Positions 1 through 5,542 of a stretch of 12,204 nt of DNA are shown piece by piece; positions within the stretch are counted from its first letter, which is position 1; each line of letters starts with the position of its first letter. The notes under the pieces are model-generated. The model made no database searches, had not been told where the DNA came from, and saw only the letters and a program-made list of their open reading frames with translations. The translations under genes were made by a program, and so were the position numbers. The DNA comes from Sedimentisphaerales bacterium (GTDB lineage: Bacteria > Planctomycetota > Phycisphaerae > Sedimentisphaerales > SM23-30), in assembly GCA_030636065.1 (NCBI GenBank), contig DAOVXR010000022.1, positions 1 to 12,204 on the forward strand, written 5' to 3'.

Positions 1-416
1 CTGATAGAATTTTTTAACAAAACCTTTTCTTGTTCGGGAGAAAAGCTTAATAAGGGAGAGTTCTTAGAAAAATTCCTGCCTGCCGTTTGTTTTACTCTCT
101 GTGCTGCTTTTTTAAGTTCAACGTGTCTTGTTATCCAAGTAGTTTTAACCGTTGATGCAAAACAAGCCATCGGGGAAGCTTCAACTCCATAAGTTCGGAA
201 TTGATTTTTTTTTGCTTCAACTATCGTAGTTCCTGTTCCGCAAAATGGATCAAGGATTACCGACCCTGCCTTAAGCGAAAACCGCTCCAAATATTCTCTT
301 ACTAAGTGTGGCGGAAAAGAAAGAACAAACCGATACCAGTCATGAAATGGCTTATCGCTGTCATGAAGTTTATTGTTTCTTATATCTTTTGGGTTGTACT
401 TGTCAACCAAAGTCAT
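1..416 (-). CDS. DNA methyltransferase (N4/N6-type), N-terminal part, cut by window edge
   Basis: I read 138 codons from an ATG at 416; the 3' end lies outside the window. Residues 56-64 read DPFCGTGTT, the SAM-binding motif of amino-methylating DNA methyltransferases, followed by GVEASP (77-82), where the acidic residue would bind the SAM ribose. Upstream, HDWYRFVLSFPPHLVREYL resembles the N-terminus of methylases that read 'W..F..FP..LV...I' before the SAM motif. Because the SAM motif comes first, the catalytic DPPY-type motif should lie in the missing part. An in-frame TAA upstream makes ATG 416 the natural start, although no good Shine-Dalgarno is visible. It has its own promoter (477-504). 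It could be a solitary methylase or part of a restriction or defence system. The family call is solid; substrate and partner are unknown. Confidence 0.85.
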   Translation of the reverse strand, partial: MTLVDKYNPKDIRNNKLHDSDKPFHDWYRFVLSFPPHLVREYLERFSLKAGSVILDPFCGTGTTIVEAKKNQFRTYGVEASPMACFASTVKTTWITRHVELKKAAQRVKQTAGRNFSKNSPLLSFSPEQEKVLLKNSI

Positions 417-453
417 AGTGCAAAACTGTTAAAGATATCATTAGGATTTATTT

Positions 454-504
454 GGACATCCGTCCGACAATTGTCGATAATATAAAATCTAATGAAATTG
501 TCAA
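454..504 (-). promoter_or_regulatory. Promoter and palindromic operator-like sites for the methyltransferase
   Basis: On the minus strand there is a perfect -35 TTGACA (504-499), a 16-bp spacer and a -10 TATTAT (482-477). A start near 470 would leave about 55 nt of leader before the ATG at 416. A perfect 12-bp palindrome CGACAATTGTCG (465-476) abuts the -10 box, and GGACATCCGTCC (454-465) is a second inverted repeat directly beside it. A protein bound there would block initiation, so autoregulation or control by a partner regulator is plausible. The boxes and palindromes are seen directly; their function is inferred. Confidence 0.6.
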
Positions 505-549
505 GGAATTCTATCTCCGGGCGAATTAGGTGTCCCGGCATCCAAGCAG

Positions 550-654
550 TTAACTCGTATCAGGGCATTGACGACATCCTCTCCAACAGACTCCAACCCA
601 AAACGCCTCAGCCGACCAAACAACACTAACCAGCAATACAATTTTCGTTTTCAT
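550..654 (-). CDS. Possible 34-residue secreted or membrane peptide
   Basis: ATG at 654 is preceded by GAGG six bases upstream, a good ribosome site. The frame encodes MKTKIVLLVSVVWSAEAFW followed by a cysteine-containing tail (VGVCWRGCRQCPDTS) and a TAA stop. The start looks like a signal peptide: two lysines, a hydrophobic stretch and a small-residue SAEA cleavage region. It could be a real small exported peptide with three cysteines. It could also be the leftover signal peptide of a decayed exported protein gene, which is plausible given the secreted-protein debris at 3371-4082, or chance. No family is recognised. No clear promoter is seen immediately upstream. Confidence 0.25.
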   Translation of the reverse strand: MKTKIVLLVSVVWSAEAFWVGVCWRGCRQCPDTS

Positions 655-787
655 AATACACCTCTGTCAAAAAACATTATTACTTACCACCGGATAATAC
701 CGGACAATTATTTATACTTTTATTTCGCGGCTTTAAACCAAAAAAGGCACCACCGCATAGCACCCACGTTAGGCCCACTAAAAGCCC

Positions 788-849
788 GTTAGAGACACCA
801 CGCAGGCAGTGCCCATAACTGGGGCGCCGACCCTTACGCATTCTCTAAC
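788..849. repeat. Inverted repeat, GTTAGAGA / TCTCTAAC, 46-base loop
   Basis: Perfect 8-bp arms (788-795 and 842-849) enclose a more GC-rich interior that itself holds a small stem, GCCC (811-814 region) with GGGC (822-825 region). A further GTTAGGC lies upstream at 769-775. The arms resemble the GTTRRRY core of integron attC sites, but their order is the reverse of an attC, so no attC is called. It may be the closing stem of a structured RNA or a degraded mobile-element end. Confidence 0.35.
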
Positions 850-870
850 AAATTAAATTAGTGGTTTAAC

Positions 871-895
871 GTGAGATGCTCACTGGTAACAGTGA
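871..895. repeat. Two mutually exclusive small hairpins
   Basis: GTGAG-ATG-CTCAC (871-883) and TCACTG-GTAA-CAGTGA (880-895) share the bases TCAC, so only one can form at a time. The second has a GNRA-type GTAA tetraloop on the plus strand and is followed by a short run of T (897-900). It could be a weak plus-strand terminator or part of a structured RNA. The function is not known. Confidence 0.3.
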
Positions 896-1127
896 ATTTT
901 CTATTCAATTGTCCGGCCGAAAAATCAGCCGATATTCCTTAAAAATATTTAAAGAAAATAATCATCCCTTCTTGTCAGCATCTAAAAATTGCTGGATATT
1001 CCCGATTGAGTACAGGCCGAACTTTACCTCTTAACTTACTTTCTGCCGGTTGGTAAATTCCACCCCGACACAGCCTTACATCTCTATCATGCCTTTGCGA
1101 CAAAAAACTTCACAGATGTATATTCTC

Positions 1128-1155
1128 ATTGTAGTTATTTTGGGCCGCCTGTCAA
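1128..1155 (-). promoter_or_regulatory. Orphan minus-strand promoter-like sequence
   Basis: TTGACA (1155-1150, perfect -35), a 16-bp spacer and TACAAT (1133-1128, five of six to consensus) face leftward. No protein gene follows within several hundred bases. If active, the transcript would start near 1121 and run through the inverted repeats at 871-895 and 788-849, so it could make a small RNA or a long leader for the small frame at 550-654. The sequence match is good, but its context is only suggestive. Confidence 0.4.
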
Positions 1156-1263
1156 CAAAAAAAGACGTCCGATAAATTTTTTCCGGGTAATCACGCTGCC
1201 ACCCATGGCTTTATCGCCAACCAAAAAAAGGTTCCTGAACCCCCCTTTAATTCTCCTCCTCAA

Positions 1264-1281
1264 TGTTTTGCTTACAAAACA
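1264..1281. repeat. Perfect hairpin TGTTTTG-CTTA-CAAAACA
   Basis: A perfect 7-bp stem with a four-base loop lies just upstream of the gcvH promoter. It is followed by no T-run, so it is more likely a protein-binding palindrome than a terminator. It sits about 40 bases before the -10 box, in reach for an activator or repressor of gcvH. Confidence 0.3.
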
Positions 1282-1295
1282 CTGAAGTTTAACAC

Positions 1296-1324
1296 TTTAT
1301 GGCCTCCGGCAGTTATGCTATAAT
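1296..1324 (+). promoter_or_regulatory. Extended -10 promoter for gcvH-gcvPA
   Basis: TGCTATAAT (1316-1324) is a perfect TGN extended -10 box. The hexamer 17 bp upstream (1296-1301, TTTATG) is a poor -35, as is common for extended -10 promoters. Transcription would begin near 1331, leaving a leader of about 150 nt that folds into several stems before the gcvH ribosome site. Confidence 0.5.
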
Positions 1325-1378
1325 GCTTTTGCCGTCACAATTATGCCGGTTGCGGCAGTTTAGAAAATCGTGCAAGAA

Positions 1379-1460
1379 CACCTCTCTGGAATACAGAAAG
1401 GTGCCACCCAAGAGGTTTTAATCACAAGCTGGAAGCTTGTGCTACATTTAGCTAAAATGT
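1379..1460 (+). promoter_or_regulatory. Structured 5' leader of gcvH with alternative pairings
   Basis: Three consecutive stems precede gcvH. Stem A pairs 1379-1388 with 1394-1403 (10 positions, one C-A mismatch, loop GAATA). Stem B is CACAAGCT-GGA-AGCTTGTG (1423-1441, perfect). Stem C is ACATTT-AGCTA-AAATGT (1444-1460, perfect). The 5' arm of stem A also contains ACCTCT (1380-1385), which can pair with AGAGGT (1411-1416), so two folds compete. The ribosome site GGAG (1470-1473) lies ten bases after stem C. A glycine riboswitch would be the expected regulator here, but I do not see its conserved core, so the ligand, if any, is unknown. Confidence 0.4.
1423..1441. repeat. Short dispersed palindrome CACAAGCT-GGA-AGCTTGTG
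   Basis: A perfect 8-bp stem with a GGA loop, followed by CTAC. Palindromes of the form 'caca-gct-gga-agc-tgtg-c-ac' are, from my general knowledge of planctomycete and related genomes, repeated many times between genes. It appears to be one such copy inserted in the gcvH leader. Only one copy is visible here, so dispersion cannot be shown from this window. Confidence 0.45.
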
Positions 1461-1480
1461 GTTACTGATGGAGATAACTT

Positions 1481-1861
1481 ATGATTAAGGAAGGATTGTT
1501 ATACACCAAAGAGCATGAATGGGTCAGTATTGACGGCGAAACAGCGGTCATTGGCGTTACGGACTACGCTCAGGAGCAACTCGGCGAGATTACTTTTATA
1601 GAGCCGCCCGCTGTGGGACAGCAAGTAAAGGCTAATGGCGAGATTGGCTCAATCGAAAGCTCCAAGTCCGCCAGTGATATATATTCACCGCTGGCCGGTG
1701 AGATAATCGAAGTTAATACGGAGCTGGAAACACAGCCGGAGCTTTTGAACACGGACTGTTATGAGGCGGGCTGGTACTGCAAGTTACGCGTTACCGGTGC
1801 GAACAATACGGAAGACCTGATGGACGCCCGTGAATACGATGAATATCTGAAAGGACTCTAA
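1481..1861 (+). CDS. gcvH: Glycine cleavage system H protein
   Basis: A 126-residue protein, the usual length of GcvH. It is the lipoylated carrier that shuttles the aminomethyl group of glycine between the P, T and L proteins in the cytoplasm. The N-terminus (YTKEHEWVSIDGETAVIGVTDYAQEQLGEI) matches the family closely. The lipoyl-lysine is K62 in GSIESSKSASDIYSP (56-70); the usual V-K-A/S context is slightly altered, with S61 before the lysine. ATG 1481 has GGAG (1470-1473) seven bases upstream. The gene is followed three bases later by gcvPA and is surely co-transcribed with it. It is preceded by a structured leader and an extended -10 promoter. No gcvT precedes it, although gcvT-gcvH-gcvPA-gcvPB is a common order. 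Confidence 0.97.
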   Translation: MIKEGLLYTKEHEWVSIDGETAVIGVTDYAQEQLGEITFIEPPAVGQQVKANGEIGSIESSKSASDIYSPLAGEIIEVNTELETQPELLNTDCYEAGWYCKLRVTGANNTEDLMDAREYDEYLKGL

Positions 1862-1864
1862 GGC

Positions 1865-3196
1865 ATGCCCTTCATCGCTAATACCGAACAACAGCAAAAC
1901 GAGATGCTGAGCCAAATCGGCCTGAGTATGGACGATCTTTTCGCGGACATTCCTTCTGAGCTAAGGTGCCGCAGTTTCGATCTGCCCCGTGGCGTCAGCG
2001 AGCAGGTGGTCCGGCAGCGACTGCTGGAGATGGCTCACAAGAACTCGACAGAGTTGACCTGTTTTTTGGGCGGAGGATTTTACGATCATTTTATCCCCGC
2101 GGCAATTGATTCGCTGGTCTCACGGAGCGAGTTTTATACCGCCTATACGCCCTATCAGCCGGAGCTTTCGCAGGGCACACTCCAGGCAATCTATGAATAC
2201 CAGACAATGATCTGCCGACTGACCGGGATGGAAGTATCCAACGCTTCGCTTTACGATGGTGGAACCGCACTGTATGAAGCGATGACAATGGCGATTCGGA
2301 TAACAGGCCGAAACAAAATCATTATCGACGATAGTGTCAATCCCATCTATCGGGTAATGATCGATTCTTATACGCGGAATTTGAACATTGAGTTGCGGCA
2401 GACTTGTAACGACGACGGCCTGGCCAATCGCGAAGAGATTCTGCAAAACATCGATGACGAGACAGCCGCGGTCATTCTTCAGAACCCGAATTTTTTCGGT
2501 TGCATGGACGACTTCAGCGATCTGGCGGCAGCGGCGCATGAGAAGGGCGCGCTTCTTATCTGCTCATGCTATCCGATTTCGCTCGGTATCTTAAAGACAC
2601 CGAGTGAAATGGGAGTTGATATTGTTACCGGTGAGGGCCAAAGCCTTGGTTTGCCTCTGTCGTTCGGCGGGCCGTATCTCGGCTTTATGGCGACACGTAA
2701 AAAATACATTCGCAAAATGCCCGGCCGAATCGTGGGCCAAACCACCGACACAAAAAACCGACGCGGTTTTGTGTTGACCTTACAAGCCCGCGAGCAGCAT
2801 ATCCGCCGCGACAAAGCAACATCGAATATCTGCACGAACGAAAGCCTTTGCGCACTGCGGGCGCTGGTCTATCTTTCACTGCTTGGGCCAAAGGGTTTGC
2901 AGCAGGTGGCACAACGATGCGCCGATAAAGCCAGTTATGCTTATCAGAGGCTGACCGCTTTGCCTGCGGTGAAACCACGGTTTCATCAGAAATGGTTTTT
3001 CAATGAGTTCGTACTTGAACTGCCATGTGAAGCGGCAGACGTAATTGCCAGACTGATCGAAAAAGGATTCGCGGCCGGGTTCCCGCTGAGTCGATATTAT
3101 AAGGGCATGGAAAATTCCATTTTGGTCGCTGTTACCGAAAAACGAACAAAACAGGAAATCGGAATGTTGGCGGAGTCGCTCGAAGCGGTGTTGTGA
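1865..3196 (+). CDS. gcvPA: Glycine dehydrogenase (decarboxylating) subunit 1
   Basis: 443 residues, the normal size of the split P-protein alpha subunit. With subunit 2 (GcvPB, which carries the PLP lysine) it decarboxylates glycine and loads aminomethyl onto lipoyl-GcvH. Diagnostic stretches are NTEQQQNEML (6-15), DLFADIPSELR (24-34), AYTPYQPELSQGTLQAIYEYQT (93-114), NASLYDGGTA (126-135), GEGQSLGLPLSFGGPYLGF (257-274) and QAREQHIRRDKATSNICT (307-324). The sequence is complete from the normal N-terminus to a normal C-terminus, with no sign of decay. AAGGC directly before ATG 1865 is a close ribosome site; coupling to gcvH across a three-base gap is likely. The oddity is what follows: gcvPB, almost always adjacent, is missing, and secreted-protein debris takes its place. 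GcvPB must be encoded elsewhere if the system works. Confidence 0.97.
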   Translation: MPFIANTEQQQNEMLSQIGLSMDDLFADIPSELRCRSFDLPRGVSEQVVRQRLLEMAHKNSTELTCFLGGGFYDHFIPAAIDSLVSRSEFYTAYTPYQPELSQGTLQAIYEYQTMICRLTGMEVSNASLYDGGTALYEAMTMAIRITGRNKIIIDDSVNPIYRVMIDSYTRNLNIELRQTCNDDGLANREEILQNIDDETAAVILQNPNFFGCMDDFSDLAAAAHEKGALLICSCYPISLGILKTPSEMGVDIVTGEGQSLGLPLSFGGPYLGFMATRKKYIRKMPGRIVGQTTDTKNRRGFVLTLQAREQHIRRDKATSNICTNESLCALRALVYLSLLGPKGLQQVAQRCADKASYAYQRLTALPAVKPRFHQKWFFNEFVLELPCEAADVIARLIEKGFAAGFPLSRYYKGMENSILVAVTEKRTKQEIGMLAESLEAVL

Positions 3197-3230
3197 ATAC
3201 GTTTTTTTGCGGATTTTGATTATGCTCGAA

Positions 3231-3285
3231 AACGGTTGGTATTTTGCCGAATTACGGCCGAAACTGTCGAAAACCGTTAATTTTT
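3231..3285 (+). terminator. Possible terminator after gcvPA
   Basis: AACGGTT (3231-3237) pairs with AACCGTT (3272-3278). Inside is a second stem GCCG-AATTA-CGGC (3246-3258), and the outer stem is followed by AATTTTT (3279-3285). The nested arrangement and T-run suit factor-independent termination, but the outer loop is large and the stem AT-rich. It lies 35 bases past the gcvPA stop, where the operon would be expected to end. Confidence 0.35.
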
Positions 3286-3370
3286 CACGCACATTTTTTC
3301 GCCGCCTCTGATTTTTTAACCAAACCAATGGTTTTTGAGCAAAATTCGGATATTAATTGACAAAAGTTGA

Positions 3371-4082
3371 AATTCTGTTTTTTACGCGATTTATAACAAT
3401 CTGATTTATAGCGACGCCGGTTATGATTATGGAATTTATGTTAAAGGCCAGGAGACAATGCCAAATATGTCCTCTACTATTAAAAACAATATTTTCTATA
3501 CGACATCCGGGAGCATTATTCGTCGATCCTCTTTTTGTCAATCCAGCCGTAGGCAACTTTGCCCTCCAACCCACCTCCCCAGCCATGGACGCGGGAACAA
3601 ACCTCGGCAGCCCGTATAATCTTGGCCTTAGCACAGCCTCAATTTGGCCAAACAATGTTTCCACTCTTGATCAGAACAATTACGGTACCGGCTGGGAAAT
3701 TGGAGCTTATGTATTTACGAGCGTAGCGTGTTTGCCGATTGACCAGACCGGCTGGGAACTTGAGTATGTTGACAGCGAGGAACTGGTGGAAGATGGTGGC
3801 TGCCCCGCGGAATATTCGTTCGACGGCCTTACGAACACCTTCTGGAGTACGGATTGGGACATTAATGATATTCCTCCGCATGAGATACAGATCAATCTGG
3901 GCGGCTTCTATGACGTCTGCGGGTTCCGTTATCTGCCCCGGCAGGATGACGGGCAGGGTGATGAAAACGGAATGATAAAGGATTATAAATTCTATGTCAG
4001 CGGTGATTTTGATATGAGCGGGACAATTGATATGTTGGACTTTACATATTTCGCGGAAAATTGGCTACGGCAGACATGGTGA
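3371..4082 (+). pseudogene. Remnant of a secreted beta-helix/dockerin-type protein, frameshifted
   Basis: The first part reads in one frame from about 3371 (...YNNLIYSDAGYDYGIYVKG... to ...STIKNNIFYTTSGS, about 3512), typical of a parallel beta-helix. It then continues one base out of register in the frame of 3423-4082 (GALFVDPLFVNPAVGNFALQPTSPAMDAGTN), a choice-of-anchor Q type end that normally follows directly. Next comes a discoidin-like segment (CPAEYSFDGLTNTFWSTDWD...HEIQINLGGFYDVCGFRYLPRQ...IKDYKFYVS). It is fused abruptly to a C-terminal GDFDMSGTIDMLDFTYFAENWLRQTW, a dockerin-like calcium-loop repeat. An in-frame stop at 3368-3370 and the lack of signal peptide or start show the 5' end is gone. 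The join YVS-GDFD suggests an internal deletion of the rest of the discoidin domain. Such proteins are typically exported and surface-attached. It is most likely dead. A start at 3423 is possible but gives an unnatural N-terminus. Confidence 0.7.
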
Positions 4083-4092
4083 ATCACGTAGA

Positions 4093-4108
4093 ATGGGCTT
4101 CAGCCCAT
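4093..4108. repeat. Short palindrome ATGGGC-TTCA-GCCCAT
   Basis: A perfect 6-bp stem, or 7 bp with a two-base loop, 11 bases after the pseudogene stop. The form 'gtagaatgggcttcagcccatgc' is a motif I associate with dispersed intergenic palindromes in environmental bacteria. It differs in sequence from the ones at 1423, 6751 and 7904. No T-run follows, so it is not a classic terminator. Confidence 0.45.
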
Positions 4109-4122
4109 GCTGCCGCTTATGT

Positions 4123-4151
4123 TATAAATTACGATTAGTACAAATATTTGT
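4123..4151 (+). promoter_or_regulatory. Candidate promoter and operator of the redox operon
   Basis: TATAAA (4123-4128) could be a -10 box; no good -35 lies 16-18 bp before it. A perfect 12-bp palindrome ACAAATATTTGT (4140-4151) sits where transcription would begin, as an operator would. The ribosome site AGGAGA (4175-4180) and ATG 4187 follow. The palindrome is certain; the promoter is weak. Confidence 0.35.
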
Positions 4152-4186
4152 GTGAACGCTTACAAATTTTTAACAGGAGATTTATA

Positions 4187-5542
4187 ATGGATGATGGTTT
4201 ATCGAGAAGAACATTTTTAGGCGTTTTGGGTACCACTGGGATCGGAGCCGGCCTTGGTTCGTCCGCGTTCGGTGCGGACAAGGGCGAGCATCTGCCGGGC
4301 AAGGCCGGCAAAGCTGCGATGACCTCTCGCGGCAGCGGCAGAAGCCCCGTCCGGTTAGCCGGCGGCAAGGTTATTCAGCCCCAGCGTGAGTTGCCCATAT
4401 TCCGTGAAACCGATGTTCTTGTCGTCGGAGGCGGCCCGTCAGGTGTTGCAGCAGCCGTTGCAGCAAGAAGGACAGGTGCAAAGGTAACATTGGTCGAGCG
4501 ATATGGTTGTTTCGGCGGACTATGGACCGGCGGCCTCGTACTCAAACTGCCCGGCGTCTGCTACGGTAAAAAACAGGTAACGATGGGCCTTTGTGAGGAA
4601 ATCCTGCAAAGACTGGACAAAATGGACCATGCCGTCATCGATCGCAATCCGGGCGAGCAACCTACCACAGACGCCGAGGCGACCAAGTATGTCCTTTCCG
4701 AGATGATCCGCGAAGCCGGCGTCGATGTATATCTTCACAGTTGGGGCGTCGATGCCATTATGGACGGCAATGTCATCAAGGGAGCCGTGTTCGAAAGCAA
4801 GGCCGGCCGATTCGCCGTCTTAGCCAAAATGGTTATCGATGCCAGCGGCGACGGTGATATTTTCTCTATTGCCGGAGCGCCTTACGAACACCGAAAACAC
4901 AGGGTTGGACTAGTCTGTCGAATAGGCAATGTGGATAAGATAGATCAGGAAAAAGCGAAGCAGGCCAAAAAACCGCCGCGTGGCATAGGCCTGCCAACAC
5001 CGATACCAGACATAAACTGGGTCAACATGGGAGGCCCTGAATCCGATTGTGTCGATGTTGACGATTTGACAAGACTGGAGATGGACCACCGCCGACAGAT
5101 ATGGCGTCAAATGGACAAGCTTCGCAAGACGCCCGGTTACGAAAAGGTTTATCTCGTGGAGGTCGCCTCTCAATTGGGCGTTCGGGTATCGCGGGTACTT
5201 ACCGGAATGAAGCAGGTTACTTTCAAAGGGGCAAAAGCCGGCAAAAAGTTTTCCGATGTGATTGGTGTGGGCGGCGAGTTGAACCCGGGCGATCCGTTCT
5301 TTGAAATACCTTTTGGTGCATTAGTGCCGCGGAAAGTCGAGAACATTTTGGCAGTCGGCAGATGCGCCTCGGCCGGTCCGGTTATTATGGAGCCGATGAG
5401 ATGTATTCCATGTTCGCTTGTTACCGGTCATGCCGCCGGCGTCGCCTCCGCTTTAGCTGTTCAGGACGGCTGCCTGTGCCGTGACGTTGAGATACCCAAA
5501 CTACAAAAACACCTCAAGGAACAAGGCGCATACCTCGGATAG
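4187..5542 (+). CDS. Tat-exported FAD-dependent oxidoreductase
   Basis: 451 residues from ATG 4187, which has AGGAGA six bases upstream; a longer frame from TTG 4148 lacks a ribosome site. The N-terminus SRRTFLGVLG (6-15), a hydrophobic glycine/alanine stretch and AFGA (27-30) form a twin-arginine signal, so the protein should be exported folded with its cofactor. Residues 76-104 (TDVLVVGGGPSGVAAAVAARR...VTLVE) are a Rossmann FAD site with GGGPSG and the ribose-binding E104, followed by RYGCFGGLWTGG, as in the FAD-dependent oxidoreductase family PF12831. VIDASGDGD and a C-terminal ILAVGRCASAG...EPMR...TGHAAGVAS complete the FAD fold. The substrate is unknown. Its stop overlaps the GTG start of the polyferredoxin gene by one base (TAGTG), so the two are coupled. 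Electron exchange with that membrane protein is the natural inference. Confidence 0.9.
   Translation: MDDGLSRRTFLGVLGTTGIGAGLGSSAFGADKGEHLPGKAGKAAMTSRGSGRSPVRLAGGKVIQPQRELPIFRETDVLVVGGGPSGVAAAVAARRTGAKVTLVERYGCFGGLWTGGLVLKLPGVCYGKKQVTMGLCEEILQRLDKMDHAVIDRNPGEQPTTDAEATKYVLSEMIREAGVDVYLHSWGVDAIMDGNVIKGAVFESKAGRFAVLAKMVIDASGDGDIFSIAGAPYEHRKHRVGLVCRIGNVDKIDQEKAKQAKKPPRGIGLPTPIPDINWVNMGGPESDCVDVDDLTRLEMDHRRQIWRQMDKLRKTPGYEKVYLVEVASQLGVRVSRVLTGMKQVTFKGAKAGKKFSDVIGVGGELNPGDPFFEIPFGALVPRKVENILAVGRCASAGPVIMEPMRCIPCSLVTGHAAGVASALAVQDGCLCRDVEIPKLQKHLKEQGAYLG

Larger units (their letters stand above)
421..1480. other. Long intergenic region without a convincing protein gene
   Basis: No reading frame in these roughly 1,060 bases has the composition or motifs of a known protein family. 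The longest open frame on the plus strand (568-792) starts at TTG without a ribosome site and is rich in N, P and R, as expected of chance translation. What it does hold is listed separately: a methyltransferase promoter, a 34-codon minus-strand frame, a long-armed inverted repeat, two competing small hairpins, a minus-strand promoter-like site and the promoter and leader of gcvH. It may include decayed coding sequence or an unrecognised RNA gene. Confidence 0.5.

Noticed and set aside
568..792. Open frame of 74 codons on the plus strand
   Set aside because: It starts at TTG without a ribosome site, has an amino-acid composition typical of chance translation (N, P, R, H rich) and overlaps a minus-strand frame and inverted repeats.
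769..849. Integron attC site
   Set aside because: GTTAGGC is present, but the arms run GTT...AAC instead of AAC...GTT and there is no L-box arrangement.
799..861. Short plus-strand peptide ending ADPYAFSNKLN, possibly an RHS-type remnant
   Set aside because: Only about 20 codons between stops, and the resemblance is too weak to claim.
1379..1480. Glycine riboswitch before gcvH
   Set aside because: Expected from biology, but the conserved aptamer core is not visible. Only simple stems are seen.
4148..4186. TTG start for the FAD oxidoreductase
   Set aside because: No ribosome site. The ATG at 4187 has AGGAGA at the right distance and places the twin-arginine motif near the N-terminus.
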